Part shown: in pieces, positions 1-9,007 of the stretch | How positions within the stretch are numbered: the stretch's first letter is position 1 | How the letters are laid out: every line of letters begins with the position of its first letter | Assembly (NCBI GenBank): GCA_004551865.1 | Contig: SFPR01000014.1 | Coordinates: 1-52,734, forward strand | Direction of reading: 5' to 3' | DNA length: 52,734 bases | From: Bacteroidales bacterium | GTDB taxonomy: Bacteria > Bacteroidota > Bacteroidia > Bacteroidales > P3 | The notes under the pieces: generated by a model | Told to the model about the DNA's origin: nothing | The model's input: only the letters and a program-made list of their open reading frames with translations | Database searches by the model: none | Program-made: the position numbers and the translations under genes

Positions 1-1
1 C

Positions 2-871
2 TCGGGACAGTCCATTACTTCAAAACGAAAAGAGATGGTGGATTTCACAGAGCCGTATTATTATGCATCCATTGTTACCCTTGTGAAATCCGACAGCAAA
101 TATGCAAATGCTGCCGGTCAATGGGGCTGCGTGAGATTTATTCCAGGCTGTAAAGACAATGTTTTGGAGAATGTGGTGATAAAAAATAACATAATCGGAA
201 TTTTGGTCGATACCTGCGTCAGCTCCTCTCCCACTCTGACAATGAGAAATACCATTGTGGAGAATTGTTCATACGTCGGCTTGTATTCAAGAGGTGCAAC
301 ACTCGACGCACAGAACCTCATCGTTCAAAATTGCGGCAATTATGCGATTAAACTGACCATGGGCGGACACTATAACTTCGTTCACTGCACTTTTGCCAAC
401 TATTGGCAGTACTCCACAAGGACAAAGCCGACACTGCTTCTCAATGATTATTATTTAGATGTTAATGACAACATACAATATCGCCCTGTTGAACAAGCCT
501 CTTTCCATAATTGTATCATATATGGAAGTCTTGCCGAAGAAGAAGTGGAGTTTGATTTGTTGGAAGGAGGATACAGTCAAAAATATTTTGAGAACTGCAT
601 TGTCAAGACAAAGAAATATGCTTCTCAAACCAATGTTTTTGCAAATTGTTTGTTCTCCGACCCGAGGTTCAGGGCTGCTTCGGAGGGTGATGTGAGCGTT
701 GGCGAAGGTTCTGTGGCGATTGCTGCCGGCAACGGGGCATGGAGCTACATTGTTCCATACGATATATATGGCAATTTGAGACCCGACCCGCCCACAATAG
801 GAGCGATAGAATATGTGGCGGCACAAGAGGGTAAAAGATTGAGTTTTACTCGTTTCAAACGGCAAAAGTAA
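2..871 (+). CDS. Right-handed beta-helix repeat surface protein, C-terminal part
   Basis: The reading frame is open from the first bases of the window, so this is the 3' part of a gene that starts upstream. The ATG at 35 is probably internal. The protein has repeated short strands with Asn/Cys ladders ('NVVIKNNIIGILVD', 'NLIVQNCGNYAIKL'), as in parallel beta-helix (pectate-lyase-like) proteins. The end, with 'DIYGNLRPDPPTIGAIEY', is the pattern of the choice-of-anchor Q region that closes many secreted Bacteroidota beta-helix proteins. A short basic tail (KRLSFTRFKRQK) follows. It is probably an exported or surface-anchored protein; substrate unknown. Certain: open frame and beta-helix-like repeats. 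Inferred: the anchor class. Confidence 0.7.
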   Translation, partial: SGQSITSKRKEMVDFTEPYYYASIVTLVKSDSKYANAAGQWGCVRFIPGCKDNVLENVVIKNNIIGILVDTCVSSSPTLTMRNTIVENCSYVGLYSRGATLDAQNLIVQNCGNYAIKLTMGGHYNFVHCTFANYWQYSTRTKPTLLLNDYYLDVNDNIQYRPVEQASFHNCIIYGSLAEEEVEFDLLEGGYSQKYFENCIVKTKKYASQTNVFANCLFSDPRFRAASEGDVSVGEGSVAIAAGNGAWSYIVPYDIYGNLRPDPPTIGAIEYVAAQEGKRLSFTRFKRQK

Positions 872-877
872 TGCAAT

Positions 878-908
878 TTTGTGAAAATTCATTTTTTTTG
901 TATCTTTG
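878..908 (+). promoter_or_regulatory. Promoter of ppdK, Bacteroidota type
   Basis: TTTG at 878-881 and TATCTTTG at 901-908 are separated by exactly 19 nt. This matches the Bacteroidota sigma-factor consensus TTTG-N19-TAnnTTTG. Transcription would start near 915, giving a leader of about 105 nt. GTTTCGG (916-922) and CCGAAAC (952-958) in that leader can pair. Confidence 0.75.
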
Positions 909-1020
909 CACAGCCGTTTCGGAACAATCGTTTGCGATATGTAAACCAAGACCGAAACCAAAAAGAGAGTTTTTTGACAAGTTTTATTCAATATATTATT
1001 CACTAATTTGATTAGATACG

Positions 1021-3729
1021 ATGACAAAAAAGTATGTTTATACCTTTGGTGGTAAGACTGCAGAAGGTAAAGCGGACATGAAGAATTTGTTGGGTGGCAA
1101 GGGAGCCAATTTGGCAGAGATGTGTCTTTTGGGACTTCCTGTTCCTGCAGGTTTTACAATCACAACAGAATGTTGTACTGACTATTACGACAACGCTTGT
1201 GAATTACCAAATGGTTTGATGGAACAAGTGTGGGAAGGAATGCGTAAGGCAGAGAGTGCAATGGGAACAAAATATGGCGACAAGGACAACTGTATGTTGG
1301 TATCTTGCCGTTCCGGTGCAAGAAAATCAATGCCGGGAATGATGGACACTGTTTTGAACATCGGTCTTTGCTCTCAGACCATACCGGGTCTTATAAAGAA
1401 GACAAACAACCCCCGTTTTGTTTACGATTCTTACAGACGTCTCATAATGATGTATGCAGATGTCGTAATGGAAAAAGCAGAAGGAATAGAGCCTGTTGAT
1501 GGCGTGGGAATAAGAAAGGTATTGGACGACATATTGGACGAATACAAACGTTCAAAATCATACAAATCCGACACAGATTTAAGTGCAGAAGACTTACAAT
1601 GTCTTGCCGAGACATTCAAAGCCACAATCAAAGAAAAATTGGGAGTAGATTTCCCTGATGATGCGGCAAAACAATTGGAGGGCGGCATAAAAGCCGTATT
1701 CAAGTCTTGGAACGGAAAGAAAGCCGTTTCGTATCGAAGAATTGAAGGCATACCTGACGATTGGGGAACGGCTGTAAACGTTCAGGCAATGGCGTTTGGT
1801 AATACGGGAGAGAACTCTGCAACCGGCGTTGCCTTCACTCGTAACCCTGCAACCGGCGAAAACCTCTTCTATGGCGAATGGTTGATAAACGCACAAGGCG
1901 AAGACGTGGTTGCAGGTATCAGAACACCAAACCCTCTCAACGATGAGACAAAGAATGAGCAGAATAAAAATCTTCCTTCCATGCAAGAGAAGATGCCGCA
2001 AACCTATAAGGAACTCTGCGAAATAAGAAACATTTTGGAAAAGAACTTCCACGATATGTTGGATATTGAGTTCACTATTCAAGATGGAACATTGTATATG
2101 TTGCAGTGCCGAGTTGGCAAGCGTACAGGCGTTGCCGCTTTGACAATGGCAATGGATATGTTGGCAGAAGGCATGATTGACGAAAAAGAAGTTATTCGCC
2201 GCGTGTCGCCTGCTCAACTCGATGAGTTGTTACACCCGATTTTGGATACAGAAGACGAAAAGAAACACCCTATTGTTGCAAAGGGTCTTCCTGCAGGTCC
2301 CGGCGGTGCAGTGGGAGTTATTGCCCTTACAAGCGAAGAGGCAATGAGATTGGAGAAAGCTGGAATTGCGAACATATTGGTAAGAGAAGAAACAAACCCT
2401 GAGGACGTTGAGGGAATGAGAGCAGCCACCGGTATTTTGACTGCTCGCGGCGGTATGACCTCTCACGCAGCCTTGGTTGCAAGAGGCTGGGGCAAATGTT
2501 GCATTGTTGGTTGCGGCGAATTGCAAATCAACATGGAAAGCAAGACAATCACCATTGGAGACAAGACTTTCAAGGAAGGCGATTTGCTAAGTTTGAACGG
2601 AACAAAGGGATTGGTATATAGCGAAAAAGTTGCGATGATTAACGCAACCGAGAACCCTCTTTTCAAACAATTCATGCAGATTGTGGATAAGTATCGCACC
2701 ATGGGAGTGAGAACAAATGCCGACACACCTGAAGATGCTCAACAAGCATTGGATTTTGGTGCCGAAGGAATAGGATTGTTCAGGATAGAGCACATGTTCT
2801 ACGGCAAAAACTCCGAAGAACCTCTTGCAATTTTGAGAAAGATGATACTTTCCGGTTCGACAGAAGAAAGAAAGAAATGGTTGGACGAGCTTCACGTACA
2901 TATAAAGAAGTCTGTCAAGGGAACAATGAAAGTAATGGACAAAAAGCCTGTTACATTCCGTTTGATAGACCCTCCTTTGCACGAATTTGTTCCTCACACC
3001 GAAGATAAGGTTGCCCTTCTTGCAAAAGAGCTTTGCATAGATACTGAAAAGTTACAAGAAAGAATTGACGGCTTGGAAGAAGTCAATCCTATGATGGGAC
3101 TAAGAGGCGTTCGTCTCGGCATCATTTATCCCGAAATTACTGAGACTCAATTCCGTGCATTGTTTGAAGCAGAAGCTGAATTGAGGAAAGAAGGTATGGA
3201 CCCTCGCTTGGAAATCATGGTACCTTTGACTGTGTCGGTTACAGAGTTGAAGCACCAGAAAGAAATCTGCGACAGAGTTCATGCAGAAGTCGAGGCAAAA
3301 GAAGGAATCAAGATAAACTATATGTACGGAACGATGATAGAAATACCTCGTGCCACATTGGTTGCAAATGAGATTGCAACAGTTGCCGATTTCTTCTCTT
3401 TCGGAACAAATGACTTGACACAGATGACATTCGGCTTCTCAAGAGACGATGTAAACGCCATTATTCACGAATATCAAGACAAGAAGATTTTGCCAAACGA
3501 CCCATTCCAAACATTGGATCAGGAAGGTGTCGGACAGTTGGTGAGACTTGGCGTTGAGAAAGGTCGTTCGACCAAGCCAAACCTCAAAGTCGGAGTATGC
3601 GGAGAGCATGGCGGAGACCCTGCATCGGTAGAATTTTTCTTCAAAACAGGAATGAACTACGTTTCTTGCTCGCCTTACAGAGTGCCTGTCGCAAGATTGG
3701 CTGCCGCCCAAGCCGCTGTCGGAAAATAG
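1021..3729 (+). CDS. ppdK: Pyruvate, phosphate dikinase
   Basis: This cytosolic enzyme interconverts pyruvate + ATP + Pi with phosphoenolpyruvate + AMP + PPi, linking glycolysis and gluconeogenesis. The 902-aa product has the full three-domain layout. An N-terminal ATP-grasp domain starts with 'GGKGANLAEM'. The central phosphohistidine domain has 'TARGGMTSHAALVARGWGK', with catalytic His at residue 482. The C-terminal PEP/pyruvate TIM barrel ends with 'YVSCSPYRVPVARLAAAQAA', with the catalytic Cys at 883. It is slightly longer than the approximately 875 aa of classical members. A strong promoter precedes it and a terminator follows, so it is probably monocistronic. In an anaerobe with the methylmalonyl-CoA pathway found downstream, a PPi-linked PPDK fits energy-sparing glycolysis; that link is inference. 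Confidence 0.97.
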   Translation: MTKKYVYTFGGKTAEGKADMKNLLGGKGANLAEMCLLGLPVPAGFTITTECCTDYYDNACELPNGLMEQVWEGMRKAESAMGTKYGDKDNCMLVSCRSGARKSMPGMMDTVLNIGLCSQTIPGLIKKTNNPRFVYDSYRRLIMMYADVVMEKAEGIEPVDGVGIRKVLDDILDEYKRSKSYKSDTDLSAEDLQCLAETFKATIKEKLGVDFPDDAAKQLEGGIKAVFKSWNGKKAVSYRRIEGIPDDWGTAVNVQAMAFGNTGENSATGVAFTRNPATGENLFYGEWLINAQGEDVVAGIRTPNPLNDETKNEQNKNLPSMQEKMPQTYKELCEIRNILEKNFHDMLDIEFTIQDGTLYMLQCRVGKRTGVAALTMAMDMLAEGMIDEKEVIRRVSPAQLDELLHPILDTEDEKKHPIVAKGLPAGPGGAVGVIALTSEEAMRLEKAGIANILVREETNPEDVEGMRAATGILTARGGMTSHAALVARGWGKCCIVGCGELQINMESKTITIGDKTFKEGDLLSLNGTKGLVYSEKVAMINATENPLFKQFMQIVDKYRTMGVRTNADTPEDAQQALDFGAEGIGLFRIEHMFYGKNSEEPLAILRKMILSGSTEERKKWLDELHVHIKKSVKGTMKVMDKKPVTFRLIDPPLHEFVPHTEDKVALLAKELCIDTEKLQERIDGLEEVNPMMGLRGVRLGIIYPEITETQFRALFEAEAELRKEGMDPRLEIMVPLTVSVTELKHQKEICDRVHAEVEAKEGIKINYMYGTMIEIPRATLVANEIATVADFFSFGTNDLTQMTFGFSRDDVNAIIHEYQDKKILPNDPFQTLDQEGVGQLVRLGVEKGRSTKPNLKVGVCGEHGGDPASVEFFFKTGMNYVSCSPYRVPVARLAAAQAAVGK

Positions 3730-3753
3730 AAACACAAAAATTTCGTTATACAT

Positions 3754-3784
3754 GGGGAGTTCGATAGCCGAATTCCCCTTTTTT
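3754..3784 (+). terminator. Rho-independent terminator of ppdK
   Basis: A 10-bp GC-rich stem (GGGGAGTTCG / CGAATTCCCC, one G-T wobble) has a 5-nt loop and is followed by TTTTTT. It lies 25 nt after the ppdK stop and just before the next gene. Confidence 0.85.
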
Positions 3785-3807
3785 ACAAATACAGAATACC
3801 AAAACAG

Positions 3808-5010
3808 ATGAAAAAAACGCTGATATTGACACTCCTTACAATATTGTTTGCCATCGATTGCAATGCCCAATCGCTCAAAGACTTGTTGCAACAATGCAAC
3901 AAAGCCTCTCAACAGACCGCTTCAGCATACTACGAAAGCGAAATCGAAATGACAATCAACCAAAAAAAAAGAAAATACACACAAAAAGTCTGTTTCAAAC
4001 GCGGCAAGTTCAAAAGCCGATTGGCAATGTTCAACTTGGAACAACAATACGCCTTCCAAACCTGCCTCAAACAAGTCTATGACCAAAATACATTTACTCA
4101 TATCGACACCGAAGCCTCTGTTGCAGAACAATATGAACAAGAAGATAAGGATATTTTCTTAAAAAAGATAGACTTTACGACCATTCACCCGTACATTATC
4201 ACCGACAAGCCTTTCAACATCAAAGACAAGAAGAAAACTATCAGTCTTCTTGACGACACAACGATAAACAACAAAGCGTGCAAACGCTTCTGTATCGTAT
4301 CAAAACCCGAACAAAAACAACAACTCTCAGAAACATACATCATCGACGCCGGCACATTTTATCCTCTTGCCAAACAATCTACACTCATCACCACTTACGA
4401 CGACTCTCACGCCGACACCTTGCAAAGCAATATAACATTTACGAAATTTACGCCCGACGCAGCATTTTCTCTCAGCCGTTTCCAACTCACCAAAGACGAA
4501 ACACCGGGCAACATCAAGTATATGTCTCGCTCAGCTCTGAAAAAACAATGGGAAAAACAAGAAATAGAACAAAGCACCTTTGCTTATGGGAAAACAGCAG
4601 AAACATTCATCATTCAAAACTACAATGGCGAAACTATCAACACTCGACAAATCCATGACAAAGTGCTGCTCATTGCCTTCTATTACAACAACTGCCCTCC
4701 CTGCATGGATATGTTGGACGATTTGGAACGGCTTTACCGAAATTACAAAGACAAAGGCTTGGAAATAATTGCCATAAACCCTATCGACAAACAACAATCT
4801 AACTTTGAGTTGAGGCGTTTTGCCGAACTGAAAAAGCTCAGCTTCAACCTCTGCTCGGCAAAGAGACGAACAATAGAAGAAAGCTACCTTGTGTATTCCT
4901 ATCCCACCATATTCATAATAGACAAAAAAGGCAAGATATGCTTTTCTCACCAAGGCTACAACGCCCTTTTTACTTCGGAAGTGGAGAAAGTTCTCAAACG
5001 CAAGCTCTAA
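3808..5010 (+). CDS. TlpA-like thioredoxin-fold protein, exported
   Basis: The 400-aa protein starts with a Sec signal peptide (MKKTLILTLLTILFAIDCNAQ, cleaved near residue 21). Residues about 25-240 form a beta-rich region resembling lipoprotein-localisation-type folds of the periplasm. The C-terminal 140 residues form a thioredoxin/AhpC-TSA-like domain with a CPPC active site at C296-C299 ('YNNCPPCMDML') and the cis-Pro loop 'YSYPTIFIID'. In Bacteroidota such fusions are periplasmic or outer-membrane thiol-disulfide oxidoreductases; the partner is unknown. The gene stands alone after the ppdK terminator. The redox-active CXXC is intact, so catalysis is likely. The N-terminal domain assignment is an inference from its beta-rich pattern. 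Confidence 0.8.
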   Translation: MKKTLILTLLTILFAIDCNAQSLKDLLQQCNKASQQTASAYYESEIEMTINQKKRKYTQKVCFKRGKFKSRLAMFNLEQQYAFQTCLKQVYDQNTFTHIDTEASVAEQYEQEDKDIFLKKIDFTTIHPYIITDKPFNIKDKKKTISLLDDTTINNKACKRFCIVSKPEQKQQLSETYIIDAGTFYPLAKQSTLITTYDDSHADTLQSNITFTKFTPDAAFSLSRFQLTKDETPGNIKYMSRSALKKQWEKQEIEQSTFAYGKTAETFIIQNYNGETINTRQIHDKVLLIAFYYNNCPPCMDMLDDLERLYRNYKDKGLEIIAINPIDKQQSNFELRRFAELKKLSFNLCSAKRRTIEESYLVYSYPTIFIIDKKGKICFSHQGYNALFTSEVEKVLKRKL

Positions 5011-5091
5011 ACCATGCTTACAAACTGACAATCAAACATTAGCAAAACGGCGAAATAATTTACCAAACTACCGTTTCAGCCACACGAAACA

Positions 5092-5113
5092 GCGTTTTAT
5101 TTTTTCAAAACGC
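5092..5113 (+). terminator. Hairpin after the TlpA-like gene
   Basis: GCGTTTT (5092-5098) and AAAACGC (5107-5113) form a 7-bp stem with a T-rich loop, 82 nt after the stop codon. There is no T-run after the stem, so termination is uncertain. The stem resembles the AAAACGGCG hairpin family seen elsewhere in the window. Confidence 0.35.
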
Positions 5114-5219
5114 CCCTTAGGAAACAACCGCAAGCAAACAAAATAACTTTTTGGAGTAAAAGTGTGGGCATATTGCAAAAAAATCACAAATAAAACTGCA
5201 AAAATTGACACTTTATCGG

Positions 5220-5227
5220 TAACTTTG
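5220..5227 (+). promoter_or_regulatory. Probable -7 box of the aroC operon
   Basis: TAACTTTG matches the Bacteroidota -7 element TAnnTTTG and lies 25 nt before the aroC ATG. No clear TTTG is present 19-20 nt upstream, so only half of the promoter is supported. Confidence 0.45.
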
Positions 5228-5252
5228 CAAACCGATTATTGGTTTTGAAAAT

Positions 5253-6257
5253 ATGTCAGGCAATTCTTTTGGCAGGCTGTTTGTGTTTACAAGTTTCGGA
5301 GAAAGTCATTCCGATGCCATAGGGGGTGTTATCGAAGGCTTTCCCTCGGGCGTTGAGCTGGATTTTGACTTTATTGCAAGCGAATTGAACCGCCGCCGAC
5401 CACAAAGCCGATACTCCACCCCGAGAACGGAAGAGGATTGTCCTCAGTTTTTGTGCGGGTTGGAAAACGGCATAACCTTGGGAACGCCCTTGGCATTTAT
5501 CCTCAAAAACACCAATGCCAAAAAAGCTGACTACTCAAACCTGAGCAATCTTTTCAGACCTTCGCACGGCGATTATACATATTATTGTAAGTATGGCATC
5601 AATGCTTCTTCGGGAGGAGGCAGAGCCTCGGCACGAGAGACTACCGCAAGAGTTGTTGCAGGTGCTTTGGCAAAACTATACCTCAAAGGCTTCAATATAA
5701 CCATCACTTCAAAAATAGAACAAGTCGGAGGAGAAGACTATATCAACTGCCGCAAACAAGCGGAAGACAAACTGCAAGAAGCACTTGCAAAAGGCGACAG
5801 CTTGGGCGGGTTAATCAGCTGCACTATTGACAATGTGCCGGCAGGATTGGGCGAACCTGTGTTTGCAAAGCTCTCGGCGGCCTTGGCGTATGCACAGATG
5901 AGCATTCCTTCGGCAAAGAGCTTTGAAATAGGAGACGGCTCGGAAAGCTGCAAACGTTTCGGCAGCCAAGACATTGACCAATGGAAACAAGGCGGAGGCA
6001 CACTAAGCAATCATAGCGGAGGCATTCAAGGCGGAATTTCAAACGGAGAACAAATCATTTTCAAAACAGGCTTCAAGCCTGCGGCAAGTATCAAGACCAT
6101 GATTTGCAAAGACCATGACAATCGCCTATACACCATAGAAAACAAAGGCAGACACGACATCGCACCTATACTTCGGGCAGGCGTGGTGGTAGAAGCAATG
6201 GCGGCATTGGTCATTGCCGATTTTATCAAAATGCAACAAACAAACAAAAAGATATGA
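5253..6257 (+). CDS. aroC: Chorismate synthase
   Basis: It converts 5-enolpyruvylshikimate-3-phosphate to chorismate, the last step of the shikimate pathway, and needs reduced FMN. The sequence has the family signatures: 'TSFGESHSDAIGGVIEGFP' near the N-terminus with the catalytic His, 'HGDYTYYCKYGI' near residue 107, the 'SGGGRASARETTARV' FMN-binding stretch near 120, and 'GRHDIAPILRAGVVVEAM' near the C-terminus. At 334 aa it is somewhat shorter than the common approximately 360 aa. All core motifs are present, so it is probably active. The stop overlaps the start of the next gene (ATGA), indicating translational coupling with an unrelated lipoprotein gene. Confidence 0.95.
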   Translation: MSGNSFGRLFVFTSFGESHSDAIGGVIEGFPSGVELDFDFIASELNRRRPQSRYSTPRTEEDCPQFLCGLENGITLGTPLAFILKNTNAKKADYSNLSNLFRPSHGDYTYYCKYGINASSGGGRASARETTARVVAGALAKLYLKGFNITITSKIEQVGGEDYINCRKQAEDKLQEALAKGDSLGGLISCTIDNVPAGLGEPVFAKLSAALAYAQMSIPSAKSFEIGDGSESCKRFGSQDIDQWKQGGGTLSNHSGGIQGGISNGEQIIFKTGFKPAASIKTMICKDHDNRLYTIENKGRHDIAPILRAGVVVEAMAALVIADFIKMQQTNKKI

Positions 6258-7012
6258 GCAAACTCTCAAAACAAATTTTAACCATTGCAATCGCACTTTT
6301 GGCTTTCGGTTGCAGCAAAACCAAAACCCCAAACGAAACTTCATTTGCCATAAGCGGCACAATACAAGGAGCAGACAGCCCTTACATCATTTTAAGAGAA
6401 ATAGGCAAAACAGGATTTACACCTGCGGACACCATAACCTTAGATAAGAAAGGCAATTTCTCACATTTGGTCAAAATGAGTGAACCTACGCTCTACTCAC
6501 TCAGCTACAAAGACGACTACATCACCCTTTGCCCCAAAGTGAAAGAACAAATCCAAATCAAAAGTACTGCCGCCGACTTTTCGGGTTCTTATTCGATAAG
6601 CGGATCAGCAGAGTCGGAGTTGTTGAAACAAATGAACAATCACACAGCTCAAATAAGACAGACCCTCAAAGCAATGAGCGACTATCTGAAAGTAAACAAC
6701 ATTGACAATTTAGACTCTGTCAAGCACGTATTTCTGCAAAGGCTCAACGAAATTCATGCTCAGGAAGTGGCATACAGCGAAGATTTTATACACAAACATA
6801 GTGGCTCTCTGACAACTCTCATTGCTCTTTATCGCACCTTTGAAGGCAGACCGTTGTTTGACTACCGCAGCGACCTCTCAATATACAAAGAAGTTCTCGA
6901 AGGACTGAACAAGACCCTGCCAAACAATCAACACACACTCATCTTGAAGAACTTCATCGAACAAAAGCAGCAAGAGCAAAATGAACACCTCGCACAACAA
7001 GAGCAAAAATAA
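6254..7012 (+). CDS. DUF4369-type lipoprotein
   Basis: The 252-aa product starts with a lipoprotein signal peptide ending in 'LLAFGCSK' (lipidated Cys at about residue 20). The following beta-rich section 'FAISGTIQGADSPYIILREIG...FTPADTITLDKKGNFSHLV' is the pattern of the DUF4369 domain. That domain is common in Bacteroidota lipoproteins, often in front of a thioredoxin domain. Here no thioredoxin domain follows; the rest is helical and Gln-rich near the end. It is probably an envelope lipoprotein of unknown function. It overlaps aroC by 4 nt upstream and the phosphoesterase gene by 32 nt downstream, so the three are one transcription unit. Confidence 0.75.
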   Translation: MSKLSKQILTIAIALLAFGCSKTKTPNETSFAISGTIQGADSPYIILREIGKTGFTPADTITLDKKGNFSHLVKMSEPTLYSLSYKDDYITLCPKVKEQIQIKSTAADFSGSYSISGSAESELLKQMNNHTAQIRQTLKAMSDYLKVNNIDNLDSVKHVFLQRLNEIHAQEVAYSEDFIHKHSGSLTTLIALYRTFEGRPLFDYRSDLSIYKEVLEGLNKTLPNNQHTLILKNFIEQKQQEQNEHLAQQEQK

Positions 7013-7760
7013 GATTTACTTTGTAAGCGACTTCCATTTCGGTTCTCCCGACAGCAAATCGAGCATAGAAAAAGAGAAACAAGCAGTTTGCTGGTTGGAA
7101 AACATAGAAGATAGTGCCGAAGAGATTTACCTTCTTGGCGACATATTCGACTTTTGGTTCGAGTACAAATATGTTGTTCCCAAAGGATATGTGCGATTTC
7201 TCGGAAAGCTGGCACAAATGAGCGATGCAGGCTGCAAGATACACTTCTTTTGCGGCAATCACGACCTTTGGCAGAGAGATTACTTTGAAAAAGAACTCGG
7301 ATTTATCCTTCACCGCAAACCTCTCCGCTTTGAAAAAGACGGAAAGCAATTCTTTGTAGGACACGGCGACGGATTGGACAAAAGCGACACCAAATACAAA
7401 ATCCTCAACGCCATATTCAAAAACAAAATCTGCATAAAGCTCTTCGCTTCGCTTCATCCGCGTTGGGCATTGGCAATAGGAGTACATTGGAGCAAACAAA
7501 GCAGACACTCACACCACAAAAGCGACTATCAAGACCGCGGACAAAACGAACCAATGTACCAATACTGCATACAATCCTTACAATCACAACACACAGATTT
7601 CTTTATCTTCGGACACCGACACCTATGTTGCGACAAAGAGCTGAAAAACCATTGCCGATACATCAATACCGGTCAATGGAGAGAAAAAAAGCCCTTTGCG
7701 GAGTGGGACGGCGAAAACTTAACGCTCAAAAACTTTGACCAAGCCGAAGAAATTCACTAA
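6981..7760 (+). CDS. LpxH-like UDP-2,3-diacylglucosamine diphosphatase
   Basis: This 259-aa calcineurin-like metallophosphoesterase has the five metal-binding blocks: 'FVSDFHFGSP' (D-x-H), 'LLGDIFDFWFEY' (GD), 'FCGNHDLW' (GNHD), 'FVGHGDGLD' (GHGD) and 'FIFGHRHL' (GHxH). The 'GDIFDFWFEYK' block and overall length match the LpxH family of Bacteroidota, which cleaves UDP-2,3-diacylglucosamine to lipid X in lipid A synthesis at the inner membrane surface. It overlaps the lipoprotein gene by 32 nt, so its translation is probably coupled. A broader-specificity phosphoesterase cannot be excluded. I left the gene symbol empty because paralogous LpxH-like proteins exist. Confidence 0.85.
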   Translation: MNTSHNKSKNKIYFVSDFHFGSPDSKSSIEKEKQAVCWLENIEDSAEEIYLLGDIFDFWFEYKYVVPKGYVRFLGKLAQMSDAGCKIHFFCGNHDLWQRDYFEKELGFILHRKPLRFEKDGKQFFVGHGDGLDKSDTKYKILNAIFKNKICIKLFASLHPRWALAIGVHWSKQSRHSHHKSDYQDRGQNEPMYQYCIQSLQSQHTDFFIFGHRHLCCDKELKNHCRYINTGQWREKKPFAEWDGENLTLKNFDQAEEIH

Positions 7761-7824
7761 TTTTGCAAGCTCAAAAGGCAAGAAAGCACAAAGATAGATA
7801 TTGTTTAACAAAAAATACATAAGA

Positions 7825-8928
7825 ATGAAGACAACACCATTCACACAAAAGCACATAGATTTGGGTGCAAAGATGGCAGAATTTGCCGGATTTAATATGC
7901 CGATTTCATACGAAGGCTTGGTAATCGAGCATAACAACGTAAGAAATGCAGTAGGCGTGTTTGACGTCTCTCACATGGGCGAGTTCAGAGCAAAAGGACC
8001 AAAAGCCTTTGAATTTGTTCAACGTTGCACCTCAAACGACATAGCAACCTTGTATGACGGAAAGGTACTCTATACCGTTCTTCCAAACGGCAAAGGCGGT
8101 ATAGTCGATGATATGTTGGTTTACAGAGTGTCAGAACAAGAGTACTTCATGGTTCCAAACGCTGCAAACATCGAAAAAGATTGGAATTGGATGAGTAAAA
8201 TTGCAGAAGAGATGGGATTGAAAGTCGGAACTGAGTTTACAAACGAGAGTGACCACTACGGACAGTTGGCAGTTCAAGGACCATTGGCATTGAAGGCTAT
8301 GCAAAAGCTCACAGACACCACAATAGAAGACATGGAGTACTATACATTCAAGTTCTTGACCTTTGCAGGAGTTGAAAACGTACTTCTATCGACCACAGGT
8401 TACACAGGAGCAGGCGGATGTGAGATTTACTTCGACAAGAAAGACGCCGACAAGATTTGGGACGCCGTGTTTGAAGCAGGAAAAGAGTTTGGAATCAAAC
8501 CTGCCGGCTTGGGCTGCCGCGATACCTTGCGTTTGGAAATGGGATTTTGCCTCTACGGACACGAAATTGACGACGAGACTTCCCCAATCGAAGCAGGATT
8601 GAACTGGCTTACCAAGTTCACCGACGGAAACAACTTTATCGACAGAGAACGTTTGGAACAACAAAAAGCAAACGGCGTAAGCAAAAAGTTAGTCGGCTTC
8701 CAAATGATTGACCGAGGCATTCCGCGTCAAGGCTATCAAGTATGCGACAAAGACGGCAACGTAATAGGAAAAGTATGTTCGGGAACCCAATCACCTTCAT
8801 GCGGAGTGGCAATAGGAACAGCACACGTTCAAACAGCATTCAGCAAGAAAGACACCGAAATATTCATCAAGGTAAGAGAAAAACTCTTGAAAGCAGTTGT
8901 TGTAAAAATGCCTTTCTACAAGGGATAA
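7825..8928 (+). CDS. gcvT: Aminomethyltransferase (glycine cleavage T protein)
   Basis: The T protein transfers the methylene group from aminomethylated H protein to tetrahydrofolate, releasing ammonia. The 367-aa sequence has the GcvT/DUF1989-like fold markers: 'HMGEFRAKGPKAFEFVQRCTSND', 'LGCRDTLRLEMGFCLYGHEIDDETSPIEAGLNW' and 'GVAIGTAHV'. The frame extends to a TTG at 7801, but the ATG at 7825 gives the normal family start (MKTTPFTQKHIDLGAKMAEFAGF). No gcvH or gcvP is in the window, so the partners must be encoded elsewhere. It is followed by a hairpin that probably ends the transcript. Confidence 0.95.
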   Translation: MKTTPFTQKHIDLGAKMAEFAGFNMPISYEGLVIEHNNVRNAVGVFDVSHMGEFRAKGPKAFEFVQRCTSNDIATLYDGKVLYTVLPNGKGGIVDDMLVYRVSEQEYFMVPNAANIEKDWNWMSKIAEEMGLKVGTEFTNESDHYGQLAVQGPLALKAMQKLTDTTIEDMEYYTFKFLTFAGVENVLLSTTGYTGAGGCEIYFDKKDADKIWDAVFEAGKEFGIKPAGLGCRDTLRLEMGFCLYGHEIDDETSPIEAGLNWLTKFTDGNNFIDRERLEQQKANGVSKKLVGFQMIDRGIPRQGYQVCDKDGNVIGKVCSGTQSPSCGVAIGTAHVQTAFSKKDTEIFIKVREKLLKAVVVKMPFYKG

Positions 8929-8954
8929 TTCCTTGAAGAAACAACCAAAAACCA

Positions 8955-8992
8955 AGAAGCACCACCGCAAAGCAGACGGCGATGGTGCTTCT
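8955..8992 (+). terminator. Hairpin between gcvT and the EEP-family gene
   Basis: AGAAGCACCA (8955-8964) and TGGTGCTTCT (8983-8992) form a perfect 10-bp stem 26 nt after the gcvT stop. AAGCAG (8970-8975) and CTGCTT (8991-8996) offer an alternative pairing. The T-tract is weak (TTGTTTG), so it could attenuate rather than stop transcription. Confidence 0.55.
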
Positions 8993-9007
8993 GCTTGTTT
9001 GAAAACA

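Noticed and set aside
8933..9007. TTG start of the EEP-family gene at 8933
   Set aside because: It would translate the hairpin after gcvT and place a charged extension before the signal peptide. The ATG at 9008 fits better.
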